Shown here piece by piece: positions 25,450 to 35,300 of a DNA stretch of 64,000 nt. Within the stretch, counting starts at the first letter, position 1. Each line of letters opens with the position of its first letter. The position numbers and the translations under genes are program-made. The notes under the pieces were generated by a model that ran no database searches, had not been told where the DNA came from, and saw only the letters and a list, made by a program, of their open reading frames with translations. Source of the stretch: Hymenobacter yonginensis (lineage in GTDB: Bacteria > Bacteroidota > Bacteroidia > Cytophagales > Hymenobacteraceae); NCBI RefSeq assembly GCF_027625995.1, contig NZ_CP115396.1, positions 620,001-684,000 on the forward strand, in the 5' to 3' direction.

Positions 25450-25875
25450 TTAAGGCTGGGCGGAGAAGGTATACACTTCCTGTTGATTGTTCTTGTTGAG
25501 CGCGCCGTACTGCAGGCCGGTTTCGGAGATGCTGACGAGGTTGTACTGGTGGTCGTCGCCTTTTTGGTCGGTGAAGTGCAGGATGGTGTTGCCGCTCATC
25601 AGCATCCAAGTGCCGGCGTAGGTGGTGCCGTTCACGAACTGGTTTTCGGTGTAGGTGCCATCGGTACGGAACGTGAGGCTAAACCGGTCTTTGATGGCCG
25701 TGCCGGTGCTGGTGACCTGGTTGTTTTCCCGGATTTCATCGAGGCGCCAGCTGCCGGTTGTGAGGGTTTTGATGGGGTCGAAGGAGGGCGTGGGGTCGTC
25801 TTCCTGGCAGCTGCTAAAGGCAAAGCTGAGTACGGCCAGTAAGCAGATCAGTCGGGTAATGTAAGGTAAGCGCAT
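25450..25875 (-). CDS. Lipocalin-like lipoprotein
   Basis: A 141-residue lipoprotein (lipobox FSSC, Cys at residue 23). The mature part reads like the small Bacteroidota lipocalin-like families: TGSWRLDEI, then SLTFRTDGTYTEN, then GTWMLMSGNTILHF, i.e. successive beta-strands of a small barrel. Ligand unknown. Convergent with the phosphorylase gene. Confidence 0.75.
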   Translation of the reverse strand: MRLPYITRLICLLAVLSFAFSSCQEDDPTPSFDPIKTLTTGSWRLDEIRENNQVTSTGTAIKDRFSLTFRTDGTYTENQFVNGTTYAGTWMLMSGNTILHFTDQKGDDHQYNLVSISETGLQYGALNKNNQQEVYTFSAQP

Positions 25876-25976
25876 CGGGCAAGGAATGGATAGAAGTGGA
25901 AGGATATAACGTAGAGTAAGTCTGGCTCAGGAACGTTGTATGCCGACGAATTTTTATTGCCGCCGTGCGCCGGCCG

Positions 25977-26810
25977 CTACGGAATAATAATCTGCTTCCG
26001 GTCATAGCTGAGTACCGTGAACACGCCCACGCCGCCCTGCACCGTGCTTTTGATGGCCGAGGGCTGCGCAAACGGGTTGCCGTTGGCGTTGCGCGCATCG
26101 TTCACCGACTGCCGGAACAGGAAGTAAGGCCGGTCGAGGTGGTAGAGCGTGACCAGCAGTGTGTCGCCAGGATCGAAGCGGTAGCTGGTACCGAGCGTGT
26201 ACGTTTTGCCGTCGTTGAGGCGGTCTTCCACGTCATAGTCGATTTCCGGCTCCCGGGAGATACTGTCGCGGTGAATCTGCAGGCGGTAGTAGTCGCCCAG
26301 GCCGGCCGGGTCGCGGAAGTTGGTGAGGACGTAAGCCTCGCGGCGGGCGGGCGGCAGGTCGTTGAACTTGTATTCCAGCGAGTCGATGGGCACGCGCGTG
26401 GGCACGGTGGCCGTGCCGGTGAGGCGGCGGCCCTTGGTGTCGACCACTTCCAGGCTGAACACGTCGCCGGGGCGGGCCACTAGTGGCCGCCGGCCCATGT
26501 GGGTGTAGCCTTTACCGGTTACGGGGTCGACGCCTGGGAAGAAGCGCATCACCTCTACCTGCCCGTTGGCCAGGGTAAGGCGCACGGTCACGTCAGCGGG
26601 CAGCACAGGCTCGGGGCTGGCCAGGTAGGGCACGGTTTCTGTCACGGTGAGGCGCGGAATCTGGCCGTCTTCGAGGTAGCACTCGGCCACCAGCTGGGCT
26701 GGAATGGCAGGCAGCTCCACGTCGATATCCTTCTGCAGGTCGCAGGAGGCCGTGAGCCCGGCCAGCGCCAGCAAACCGGCGGTGGTGCGCAAAGCGGATA
26801 AGCGGTTCAT
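25977..26810 (-). CDS. DUF4249-family lipoprotein
   Basis: A 277-residue lipoprotein with lipobox TASC. The mature start (DIDVELPAIPAQLVAECYLED) is characteristic of DUF4249, a family almost always encoded next to a TonB-dependent receptor in Bacteroidota and probably working with it at the outer membrane. I use the ATG at 26810; an upstream in-frame ATG would precede the signal sequence. The receptor is directly upstream on the same strand, 133 bases away. Confidence 0.85.
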   Translation of the reverse strand: MNRLSALRTTAGLLALAGLTASCDLQKDIDVELPAIPAQLVAECYLEDGQIPRLTVTETVPYLASPEPVLPADVTVRLTLANGQVEVMRFFPGVDPVTGKGYTHMGRRPLVARPGDVFSLEVVDTKGRRLTGTATVPTRVPIDSLEYKFNDLPPARREAYVLTNFRDPAGLGDYYRLQIHRDSISREPEIDYDVEDRLNDGKTYTLGTSYRFDPGDTLLVTLYHLDRPYFLFRQSVNDARNANGNPFAQPSAIKSTVQGGVGVFTVLSYDRKQIIIP

Positions 26811-26943
26811 AATACCAAGCATAAGCGAAGAGCGAAGAAGAACAGGAGCGAGCGGCAAAGCGGCAGCAGCAGCGAAGCAACTCAGCCCAAAACGAGCCGC
26901 CTACAAAATCCGTGCAATCCGAAAAATCCGGTTGAATCCGTGA

Positions 26944-29289
26944 TTAGAACTTGAAGTTGTAGGTGACGGCCGGAATGGTTGGGAACAGCGACACCTGCCG
27001 GGCGCGGTAGCTGGTAACTGGCGTGTTGTCGCCACCGGCCCGCACCTGGTCGAAGTACACGAAATAGGGGTTGCGGCGGTTGTAGGCATTGTAGACGCTG
27101 AATGTCAGGTCGGATTCCGGCACCCAGCGGTTGGGCTTCAGCTTCCACACCACCCCCAAATCCAGGCGGTTATAGGGCGCGAGGCGGTAGGTGTTGCGGT
27201 CGGGGTACACCGGCACCGCCGACAGGTCGCCGCCGAAGATGTCCTGCACGGCAAAGCGGGCGGCGGGCAGGGTGGTGGCGTTGCCGGTGGTGTACACAAA
27301 CGAGCCGGTGAGGTTGAGGCGCTCTGTGAGCTGGTGCAGCACCACCACCGTCAGGTTGTGGCGGCGGTCGTAGCTGGGGTAGAACACGCGGCCCTCGTTG
27401 ATACCGGTGGTGCCGCGCTGGGGCAGAAACTGGCGCTTGCTCCAGCTGAGCGTATAGCCAATCCAGCCGGTGGTGCGGCCGGTTTTCTTTTCCAGGTACA
27501 GCTCGTTGCCGTAGGCCCAGCCCTTGCCGAACAGGAACTCCGAGTCCAGGTCGGGGTTCACGAACAGCTGGGCGCCGTCCTTGAAATCCACCTGGTTCTG
27601 CGCCCACTTGTAGTACACCTCGTTGGTGAGTAGGTATTTGCCGCTTCCAAGAAGGAAGCTCACGCCGCCGGCCACCTGCTGGGCCCGCTGCGGCTTCACC
27701 GATAGCCTTGACGGGTACCAGATATCCGTTGGCAGCGTGGCGCCGGAGTTCGTGACGAGGTGCACGTACTGGTACATCAGGGCGTAGCTGGCCTTGAGCG
27801 AGGTTTTGGGCGTAAGTGAGTAGCGCGCCGACCCACGCGGCTCCAGCCCGCCGTAGCTGTTGGAGCCGCTCTGGAAACCGCTCAGGCGCAGGCCGTATTC
27901 CAGCTGCAGCTTGTCGGTGGCCTTGAAGTTGTCGGAGGCGTAGAGGCCGCCTTCCAGGCCGCGGTAGGCCACGTCGGAGCCGATGCTCAGGCGCCCATCT
28001 GAAGAGCCGGCCTGTAAGCGGCCCACCCCGAAGCGGTGATTGATGAGCTGGGCCCCAAACTTGAAAGCGTGCCGGTCGTTGGGCGTGTAGTCGAGGTCGG
28101 AGCGCAGGGCCAGGTCCCGGATGTCGGAGGCCAGGTTGAAGCTGAACTGGTCGAGCTTGTTGGTGACGTCGTACTTGTAGTTGGTGTAGGAGGCGGTGGT
28201 ATTCAGAAACAGGCGTTTATTGAACACATGGCTCCAGCGGGCGGCGCCCAGCGTGTTGCCCCAGCTGAAGTTGAAGTCAAAACCGCCCTGCGAGCCGAAC
28301 CCGAAGACGTCGCGCCCCAGGTAGCCGCTCAGAAACACCTGGTCTTTGTCGCCGAGCGTGTAGTTGGCCTTGGCGTTGAAATCGTAGAAGTAGTAATCGG
28401 GAATGGGGTTGAAGTCGGGATTGTCTTCGCTGGCTTTGTTGATCTGGCGCGTGAAAACGTCGAAGTACGTGCGCCGCCCCGAGAGCAGAAACGAGCCTTT
28501 GTCTTTCACAATCGGTCCTTCCACAGTTAAGCGCGACGAAATCAGGCCAATGCCGCCGCTCGTGACGGTTTTCTGCTTGTTGCCCTCACGCATCTTCACG
28601 TCAATCACCGACGACAGGCGCCCGCCATACTGCGCCGGGAAGCCGCCTTTGTACAGATCCACGCTCTGCACGGCATCGGGGTTGAATACCGAAAACAGCC
28701 CGAACAAGTGAGCCGGGTTGTACACTACGGCATCGTCGACGAGCACCAGGTTCTGGTCGGAGGAGCCGCCGCGCACGAACAGGCCGGAAGTGCCTTCGCC
28801 GCCGTTTTGCACGCCAGGCTTGAGCTGCAGGGTTTTCAAAAGGTCCACTTCCCCAAATAAGGCGGGCAGCAGCTTGGCCTCGGCGGCCGTGAGGCGCTCC
28901 ACGCTCATCTGGGTGGTTTGCAGCTTCTGCTCCAGCGTGCCCGAGCCTTCCACCACCACCTCGCCCAGCGTGTTGCTGCTCTCGGCCAGCGTGAACGAGA
29001 GGCGCTGGGCGCGCGTCAGGTTTAGGTCGCGGGTCTGGCTCTGGTAGCCGATGAAGGAGATGACCAGCTGATGCCGGCCTGCTGGCAACAGGAATGAGTA
29101 GAAGCCGGTGGAATCGGCCGTGGCACCGGAAGCCAGGGCCGGCACGGCTACCGAAGCGCCCGGCAGCGGGCCGCGGCTGGCGTCGCGGATGTAGCCGCTA
29201 AGCCGGTACCGCTCCTGGGCCTGCGCCGCCGAACTGCCCGCCACGCTCCACAACCATAGTATTCCAATCAGATATGAAAAGTAGCGCAT
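26944..29289 (-). CDS. TonB-dependent receptor with carboxypeptidase-like N-terminal domain
   Basis: A 781-residue outer-membrane receptor. After a signal peptide ending AQAQ comes a carboxypeptidase-regulatory-like domain (about residues 25-105), then the plug (about 115-220, with GGEGTSGLFVRGGSSDQNLVLVDD) and a long beta-barrel ending in NFKF, the aromatic C-terminus expected for outer-membrane insertion. It is paired with the DUF4249 lipoprotein. Substrate unknown; no SusD homologue or regulator is adjacent. A good promoter lies 25 bases upstream. Confidence 0.92.
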   Translation of the reverse strand: MRYFSYLIGILWLWSVAGSSAAQAQERYRLSGYIRDASRGPLPGASVAVPALASGATADSTGFYSFLLPAGRHQLVISFIGYQSQTRDLNLTRAQRLSFTLAESSNTLGEVVVEGSGTLEQKLQTTQMSVERLTAAEAKLLPALFGEVDLLKTLQLKPGVQNGGEGTSGLFVRGGSSDQNLVLVDDAVVYNPAHLFGLFSVFNPDAVQSVDLYKGGFPAQYGGRLSSVIDVKMREGNKQKTVTSGGIGLISSRLTVEGPIVKDKGSFLLSGRRTYFDVFTRQINKASEDNPDFNPIPDYYFYDFNAKANYTLGDKDQVFLSGYLGRDVFGFGSQGGFDFNFSWGNTLGAARWSHVFNKRLFLNTTASYTNYKYDVTNKLDQFSFNLASDIRDLALRSDLDYTPNDRHAFKFGAQLINHRFGVGRLQAGSSDGRLSIGSDVAYRGLEGGLYASDNFKATDKLQLEYGLRLSGFQSGSNSYGGLEPRGSARYSLTPKTSLKASYALMYQYVHLVTNSGATLPTDIWYPSRLSVKPQRAQQVAGGVSFLLGSGKYLLTNEVYYKWAQNQVDFKDGAQLFVNPDLDSEFLFGKGWAYGNELYLEKKTGRTTGWIGYTLSWSKRQFLPQRGTTGINEGRVFYPSYDRRHNLTVVVLHQLTERLNLTGSFVYTTGNATTLPAARFAVQDIFGGDLSAVPVYPDRNTYRLAPYNRLDLGVVWKLKPNRWVPESDLTFSVYNAYNRRNPYFVYFDQVRAGGDNTPVTSYRARQVSLFPTIPAVTYNFKF

Positions 29290-29313
29290 AGGTGAAAAGC
29301 AGGACGGAGGCAG

Positions 29314-29340
29314 CAAAGGTACGCGCCCCGCACTGCCCAA
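29314..29340 (-). promoter_or_regulatory. Promoter of the TonB receptor gene
   Basis: On the minus strand TTG (29340-29338) and TACCTTTG (29321-29314) match the Bacteroidota -33 and -7 elements with a 16-base spacer, slightly short. Transcription would begin about 20 bases before the ATG at 29289. Confidence 0.6.
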
Positions 29341-29398
29341 CACCGGGCCCTACCAGATGGTTTGTCGGCGGGCTTCCCCTCACCCGCTTAGGATGCGC

Positions 29399-29707
29399 CT
29401 AACTTAGAAAAGGTTGTACGGCCTGCGTCAGCTGGCCAGCCGGCACGGCACCAGCCTGCCGCCACACCGGCTGGCCCTTATGAAATAGAATCAGCGTGGG
29501 GATGCTCTGCACGCGGAACTGCTGGGCCGCGGCGGGGTTGCGGTCTACATCAATCTTGATGACTTTGAGCTTGCCCTGGTGCTGCTGCGCTACCTGCTCC
29601 AGCACGGGGGCCATAGTTTTGCACGGGCCGCACCAGTCGGCGTAAAAATCTACCAGCACGGGCATGCCGGGGCTGTTTATGAGCTCGGAGAATGATTTCT
29701 TAGGCAT
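29399..29707 (-). CDS. Thioredoxin
   Basis: A 102-residue cytoplasmic thioredoxin with WCGPC at residues 25-29, the conserved Asp20 and the cis-Pro in IPTLILF. Length and lack of signal peptide fit a general thiol-disulfide reductant. Stands alone between the TonB receptor and an exported protein on the same strand. Confidence 0.93.
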   Translation of the reverse strand: MPKKSFSELINSPGMPVLVDFYADWCGPCKTMAPVLEQVAQQHQGKLKVIKIDVDRNPAAAQQFRVQSIPTLILFHKGQPVWRQAGAVPAGQLTQAVQPFLS

Positions 29708-29795
29708 GAGGAAAAGACGGAAAGTAAATGGGAAGCGGCAACTGCTGCCAACGCTCTGATACGTAATCCGGCGTCCGGTGGCAAACCTCAGCCAT

Positions 29796-29828
29796 AAAAA
29801 AGGCCCGCAGCCGAAGCTGCGGGCCTTT
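29796..29828 (-). terminator. Intrinsic terminator
   Basis: GGCCCGCAGC/GCTGCGGGCC, a 10-bp stem with a 4-base loop, followed on the minus strand by six Ts. It ends the exported-protein gene at 29852. Confidence 0.88.
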
Positions 29829-29851
29829 ACGCACAGTAGCCTGCCGGGCGG

Positions 29852-30304
29852 CTAAGGCTTTTTCTGCTCGATTACGGACACGTCGTTGGCAGTTTCAGGC
29901 AGCGAGAACTTGCCACCCACCACTTTCTTGCCACCCACTTGGCATTCCCAGCTGTAGCGCCCGGGCAGGGCCCGCGCCGCCTCGCCGGTCTGGGTTTTGA
30001 AATAGTCGGGCTCCGAGGGCTCGGAAGGGAAGATAACATCGACGCCATTCTGGCCACCTGCCACCTGCTTCACCAAAATGTATTCTTTGCCGGTGGTCTG
30101 GTTGGTCACTACGAACTTGGCCGTGTAGCCTCCCAATTGCCCAAACTTGTCCATGACGCCCAGCTTAAGGTAGGGGTCAGTGGATACCATCCAGGTCTGG
30201 GCATGCGCCTCGGAAGGAGCCAGGCACCACAGCGCCACCAGCAGGCCCGCCCCCCGCAGCAGCGACGACAGATGATGGAAAGGAGAGGAAGTAGAAATGC
30301 GCAT
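29852..30304 (-). CDS. Exported protein of unknown function
   Basis: A 150-residue protein with an N-terminal signal sequence ending AHAQ. The mature part has beta-type segments (YTAKFVVTNQTTGKEYILV, PGRYSWECQVGGKKV) suggesting an immunoglobulin-like or similar beta-sandwich; I recognise no family. The ATG at 30304 is used because the signal peptide starts there. A -7 element lies about 91 bases upstream and a strong terminator downstream, so it is a single-gene transcript. Confidence 0.7.
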   Translation of the reverse strand: MRISTSSPFHHLSSLLRGAGLLVALWCLAPSEAHAQTWMVSTDPYLKLGVMDKFGQLGGYTAKFVVTNQTTGKEYILVKQVAGGQNGVDVIFPSEPSEPDYFKTQTGEAARALPGRYSWECQVGGKKVVGGKFSLPETANDVSVIEQKKP

Positions 30305-30394
30305 GGGCAACAAGGTAAAAGTGAAGTGTATCAAAGGAAGATGCCAAAAGGGAAAAAAACGAGAATACAGCCTTCTGACTGTCTGTATCCCAAT

Positions 30395-30402
30395 CAAATA
30401 TA
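30395..30402 (-). promoter_or_regulatory. Candidate -7 element for the exported protein
   Basis: On the minus strand TATATTTG fits TAnnTTTG. It lies 91 bases before the ATG at 30304. A matching -33 TTG is not at the normal spacing; the nearest (30432-30430) is 27 bases away. Confidence 0.4.
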
Positions 30403-30509
30403 GAAGTATTTCGACACGTGCTGTATGACCAAATTTTATTTTTCAGAGTTTTTTTATCTCTGCTGTCTTCGGAAACCGGTCCTGGTTTTTGGCGGTTTCA
30501 CAGCTGTCT

Positions 30510-30842
30510 ATGTCCCGTCGTCGTCGCCAAGTTGCTCCCCTTCCGTTGCCAGGCCCGCGTGCTGAGGCTGTTGAAACCCGCTGCGGACTTTGCGAGCGGG
30601 AAGTGCAGCACACCTCGCGCCATCATCTGGTGCCGCGCGAGGAAGGAGGCCGCCACGGCCCCACCGTACCGCTCTGCCAGCCGTGCCACAGCACCGTCCA
30701 TCTGCTGCTCGACAACCGCGAGCTGGCCCGCCGCTACTGCACTATCGAGCTGCTGCAAGGCGCCGAGGAGCTGCAGAAGTACCTGCACTGGGTGCGCCGC
30801 AGCAAAGTGGAGCGCATCCGCAACCGGCGGGGCAGGAGGTGA
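30510..30842 (+). CDS. HNH-type zinc-binding protein
   Basis: A 110-residue protein with a central HNH-like core: CGLCEREVQHTSRHHLVPR followed by PLCQPCHSTVHLLL. The two Cys-x2-Cys pairs probably hold a structural zinc, and the HH and final His form the beta-beta-alpha metal active site of HNH nucleases. Both ends are very rich in arginine, suiting nucleic acid binding. It could be a DNA endonuclease; no partner indicates a restriction or phage role. An in-frame TTG at 30489 is a less likely start. Confidence 0.75.
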   Translation: MSRRRRQVAPLPLPGPRAEAVETRCGLCEREVQHTSRHHLVPREEGGRHGPTVPLCQPCHSTVHLLLDNRELARRYCTIELLQGAEELQKYLHWVRRSKVERIRNRRGRR

Positions 30843-30847
30843 TTTTT

Positions 30848-31153
30848 GGGATGGGGGTGATGGGGTAATGAGGGGATGGGATGATGAGGTGGAACGTCAT
30901 TCCGAGCTTGCGAGGAATCTCGCGTGCTGACGTTGAGGGCGTGTCCGGCGTTTGTGGATAGGCCAGCTTACTCATGCAGCCGCTATGCATTATCGGGGGG
31001 TGAGCAGCCCGTTTCACGTCCCAACGTGGCTAGGCGTGTAGATTTGCCCCACAACGTCAGCACGCGAGATTCCTCGCAAGCTCGGAATGACGGTCTTCCT
31101 TTACCTGTCACCTCATCACCTCATCCCCTCATCACCTCATCCCCTCATCACTA
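30848..31153. repeat. Nested inverted repeat (GA-rich outer arms, 39-base perfect inner arms)
   Basis: The outer arms are G/A-rich repeats of GATGAGGTG/GATGGGG type (30848-30893) and their complement CACCTCATC/CCCCTCATC (31107-31153). Inside, 30896-30934 and 31053-31091 are perfect 39-base reverse complements (core GAGGAATCTCGCGTGCTGAC) around a 118-base non-coding centre. The inner family also appears as a partial copy inside 58708-58845 and near 1230. No gene is visible in the gap. Confidence 0.88.
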
Positions 31154-31155
31154 TT

Positions 31156-32214
31156 TTGCATCCCCGATACTTCGTTCCGTTTCAGCAGCTGCGGCAGCAG
31201 CCGACCATTGTAGTGGACAGCACCGGGCTGGGGGCGTCCCTCACGCTGGCGCACTGGCGCGGCGCGGCCACGCCCGAGCCCCTGCGCGACGACACCAGCG
31301 CCGGCTCGGTGCTTCGGGCCCTGCGCCAGCCTCACACGCCCGGGCTGGCCGCCGCCGCCGTCACGGCCAATCATTTTGACGTGGATGGCTTTGTGGGCGT
31401 CTGGGCGCTGCTGAACCCGGAGCTGGCGCTGCAGCACGAGGAATTATTGCGCCTGGTGGCTACGCTGGGCGATTTTCGGGAGCTGGACTGGCAGCACCCG
31501 CAGGCGCACCACGCCCTGCAGCTGGTATGCTGGCTGAATGCTGAGGAGAAAGCCCGGTTCTATGAGCCGTTTGGCGCCCCGGCCCGCCGCCGCCGCGAAG
31601 ATGAGGCTTCGGCCGAGAAGTTTGCATGGTTTCTGCCCCGTTTCGCGGCCGTGCTGCACAACCCGGCCCCGTACCGGGCCGTCTGGGAGCCGGAATACCA
31701 GCGGGTGCTGCAGGCCGTAGCCGTGCTGCACAGCGCCGCCACCACCGTGCGCCGCTACCCGCAAATCGGGCTGACGGTGGTGCACACGCCGGAGCCGCTG
31801 CCGTACTACGCCCTGTTCAGCGCCAGCCGTGGCACTGATATGGTGCTGAGCCTCTACGACGGCCAGCGCTACGAATTCGAGTACAAATACACCACCTGGA
31901 TCGACCTGGAAAGCCGCCCGACGCTGCCGCGCCTGCCCCTGGATGCCCTAGCGGCCCGCCTCAATGCGCTGGAAGCCACCCCGCGCCGCTGGACCCATGA
32001 CGGCATCACCGACACCGGCCCGCTATTGCGCCTGAGCGGCAAAGGCCTCACCAAGCCCCAGCGCTACGCCGACCCCGACCAGCGCCCGATTTATGCTTCG
32101 TCTATTCCTGCCGAAGAACTGGAGCAGGAAGTAGTACGGTTTTTCGAGGCCGGCTACGCCGATATCGAACCCCGGCGGTACTGGAGTTGGGCGGAGATAA
32201 GGGCGGTAAAATAG
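31156..32214 (+). CDS. DUF6687-family protein
   Basis: A protein of about 352 residues. The conserved start RYFVPF, then PTIVVDSTGLGASLTLAHW and NHFDVDGFVGVWALLNPE match DUF6687, a family whose Asp/His motifs recall DHH-type phosphoesterases, although activity is not established. I use the TTG at 31156, where family similarity begins. The in-frame ATG at 31087 lies in the inverted repeat and would add 23 repeat-derived residues. It is convergent with sbcC. Confidence 0.7.
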   Translation: MHPRYFVPFQQLRQQPTIVVDSTGLGASLTLAHWRGAATPEPLRDDTSAGSVLRALRQPHTPGLAAAAVTANHFDVDGFVGVWALLNPELALQHEELLRLVATLGDFRELDWQHPQAHHALQLVCWLNAEEKARFYEPFGAPARRRREDEASAEKFAWFLPRFAAVLHNPAPYRAVWEPEYQRVLQAVAVLHSAATTVRRYPQIGLTVVHTPEPLPYYALFSASRGTDMVLSLYDGQRYEFEYKYTTWIDLESRPTLPRLPLDALAARLNALEATPRRWTHDGITDTGPLLRLSGKGLTKPQRYADPDQRPIYASSIPAEELEQEVVRFFEAGYADIEPRRYWSWAEIRAVK

Positions 32215-32220
32215 CCAACT

Positions 32221-32300
32221 GTCATTCCGAGCGGAGCGAGGAATCTGGGATTATGTCGCTGAACGGCATTTCTCGGATTCCTCACTCGACCCGGGATGAC
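32221..32300. repeat. Inverted repeat filling the DUF6687/sbcC gap
   Basis: GTCATTCCGAGCGGAGCGAG (plus GAATC) at 32221-32245 and the imperfect reverse complement at 32276-32300 occupy almost all of the 89 bases between two convergent stop codons, six bases from one and three from the other. Probably serves as a shared transcript end. Confidence 0.75.
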
Positions 32301-32303
32301 AGG

Positions 32304-35300
32304 CTACAATGCTCCATTGAACCCCACGACCTGCAGGGAGCTGATGCCGCCGGCCCCTTTCCGCACGCTGATCTGGGTGCTGACGCGCTCCTGCAGGGCC
32401 TCCACGTGCGAGATGATGCCGATGGTTTTGCCGGTGCCCTGCAGCATTTCCAGCGCCGAAAGCGCAATGTCCAGCGTGTCGGGGTCGAGGGTGCCGAAGC
32501 CTTCGTCAATGAACAGCGTGTCGATCTGGGTTTTGCGGCCGGCCAGCTCCGAGAGGCCCAGCGCCAGCGCCAGACTCACCAGAAAACTTTCCCCACCCGA
32601 CAGCGAATTCATGGTGCGCACCGCGCCGGCCTGGTACTCGTCCTGGATGAGCAGGTCGAGGTGCTGGTCGGGGTTGCGCAGGATGCGGTAGCGGTCGGAG
32701 AAGCGGTGCAGGTGGCGGTTGGCCAGGTCCACGAGGCGGGCCAGGGTAAGGCCCTGGGCAAACTCGCTGAACTTCTTGCCGTCGGCCGAGCCAATCAGCT
32801 CGGCCAGCTGCCGCCAGCGGCGCGCTTCCTGCTGCTGGGTTTCCAGCTGGGCGGCCAGCGTGGCGTGGCGCTCCTGGCCGGCGCGGTGGCTGCCCAGGCG
32901 CTCCTGGCGCTGGCCCAGTTGCTGATTGAGCGTAGCCAACTGCTGGCTGCTGGTTTCCAGGTGATGGTTCAGAGCGTCTAGCGGCTCGATGGTGAGGGCA
33001 CGGGCTTCTTCCTGCTGCAACTGCTGCTCGGTTTCCAGCAGGGTGCGGGCGGCCAAAGCCACTTCCTGATCGTGGCGGCTGAGCTGCGCCTGCAGGGTGG
33101 CCGCTTCAGATTCGGGCAAAAGCAGGGCCGGCAGGGTGGCCGGGTCGGGGGAGAGGCCGGCGGCCTGCAGGGCCTGCGTGAGGGCCGCCGTGCTGGCGGC
33201 GTGAGCCTGCTGCTGCTGCCGGGTGTCGTGGGTGAGCTGCTGCAGGCGGGCCGCCGCCACGGTGGCGGCCGTGTCGTGCTGCTGAAACTGCTGCTCGGCC
33301 TGCTGGCGCTGGGTTTCGGTGGTGCGCACAGCCTGCTCCAGGCGCTGGCGCACGGCGGCAAGGTCGGCATCGGGCAGTAGGGCGTGGCGCTGCTGCTGCC
33401 GGGCCTGCATAGCGGCGTTCTGGTCCAGCAAGGCCTGCTTGCGGGCGCTCAGCCAAGCCTGCAGCTCCTGCCGGGCAGCCTCCGAGGTGTCGGCTTCCAC
33501 GCTCACGCCACTCAGCTCCTGCCGCGACTGGGCCAGCTGCTGCTTTGTCGTTTCAAACTCGCTGATGCGTTGGCGGGCTTGCTCCATCAGAGCGCGGCCG
33601 TTCTCGTCGGCAAACGGCAGCCCGAAGCTCTGTGCCTGGCTTACCACCATGTCGCGGGCGGCGGGCATGCGCTCTTCGGCATCTTGGAGCTCCTTTTCCA
33701 GCTGCGCTACGGCCTGGGCGTAGTCATGGTGCTGGCGCTGAGCAGCCTCCTGGTGGGTGTGGGCCTGCTGCACCTGCTGCTCGGCGGTGGCGCACTGCTG
33801 CTGCAGATGCTTGAGCTGTTGCAGCAGTTGCTTGATGGTTTCGGCGGCTTCCTTCTCGGCCGTTTCGGGGAGTAGCTGAATGGTAGCTGAGGTGCCAGGA
33901 GCCGTTTCGGGCACTGCCTGCTCCAGCATCGTGACGTAGGTGTTAAGGCGGTTGAAGCGGGTGCCCAGGGCCCGCACGCGCTGGCTGAGCTCTTCTTCCC
34001 GCTGCCGCTCCCGCTGAAATGAGTCTTCGCTCACGCCCAGCACGCCCGCCAGATACGGGTGCTCCAGGGAACCGCACACCGGGCAGGGCTGGCCAGCTTC
34101 CAGCAGCTGGCGGGTGTCGGTGTGCGACAGGATGAGCTGCTGCATGTGCAGGCTGCGGCGCAAATCGTCCCAATGCTGCTGCTCACGCTCCTGTTGCTGG
34201 TGAAGCGCCTGCACGTGGTGGCGCAGCTGTAGCAGCCAGTTGTGGCAGGCGGTGGCGGTAGAGTGGTACTGCGTTGCCGAGGCGGCCAACTGGCCGCGGG
34301 CCGCCTCAGCAGCCTGCTGATGCGTGGCCGCCTGCGTGGCCGCCTGCCCAGCCCGCAGCCGGGCTTCGTGCAGGCGCTGGCGTAGCTGGCCCAGCTCCGC
34401 CTTGAGGTATTCCCAGTGCTGCAGGTTAGCGGAAAGTTCAGGCAGGCCATTGGCCAGCTCACCAACGGTAGCGTGCAGCAGCAGCCATTTGTCGAGGTCC
34501 CGGACTTGCTCCTGCAGCAAGCGCGCCCTTGTGCCAGCCTGCTCGGCTGCTGCTTTCAGACGTTTGCACTGCTCGTTTTGAGCTTCATACTCGGTTTTGC
34601 CCTGTCCCAACAGGCGGCGTGCTTCCGCTATCTGGTGGTCCAGTAGCTCGGCTTCGCGCAGCTTAGGGTCCTGCTCGGAGCGGAGGTGGGTGGCCTGATC
34701 GTAGGCGAGGCGGGCGGCAGTGCGGGTGGCTTCGGCGGTGGCGCGGCGCAGCTCCAGCTGCGGCAGCTGCGTCTGGAGCTGCTGGGTTTCCTGGTGCAGG
34801 CGGCCGAGTTGGGCTTCCAACTGGCGCAATAGGGCGTAGTCGGTGGCGAAGGGCGCGGCTTGCTGATGCAGGGCCAGGCGCTGGCGCAGCGGGGCCAGCG
34901 TTTCGGCCTGCCCATTTAGCTGGTGCTGGCGCTGCTGGGTGGCCAGCACGCTGCGGTGCAGCTCCTGCAGCCGCAGGTGCCACTGCCGCGCCTCGCGCAG
35001 CTGCTCCTGGGCGGCGGTGGCGGTGGCCAGCTGCTGGGTGAGCTCCTGCGCTTCGCCTTCCAGAAACGCCACTTCCTCCGCCGATAGCAGCGTGACGCCC
35101 GCCAGCCCGGCGCGCAGCTGCTCTACCTGCTGGGTTTCCTGCTTGGCCCGCTCGAAGGCCGCCCGCGAGATGTCGGAGTACTTTTTGGTGTCGGTGATTT
35201 TCTCCAGCAGCTGAGCCCGCTCGCCGGCCGGCGCCTTCAGAAAGCGGGTGAAGTCGCCTTGGGCCAGCAGTACCGAGCGCAGAAACTGCTTGTATTCCAG

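Noticed and set aside
30848-31153. GATGAGGTG-type tandem sequence as a CRISPR array
   Set aside because: No constant repeat with unique spacers of even length; arms are inverted, not direct, and no cas genes are present.
31087-31155. ATG start for the DUF6687 gene inside the inverted repeat
   Set aside because: The added residues come from repeat DNA (PHHLIPSSPHPL); family similarity begins at the TTG at 31156. Kept as an alternative only.
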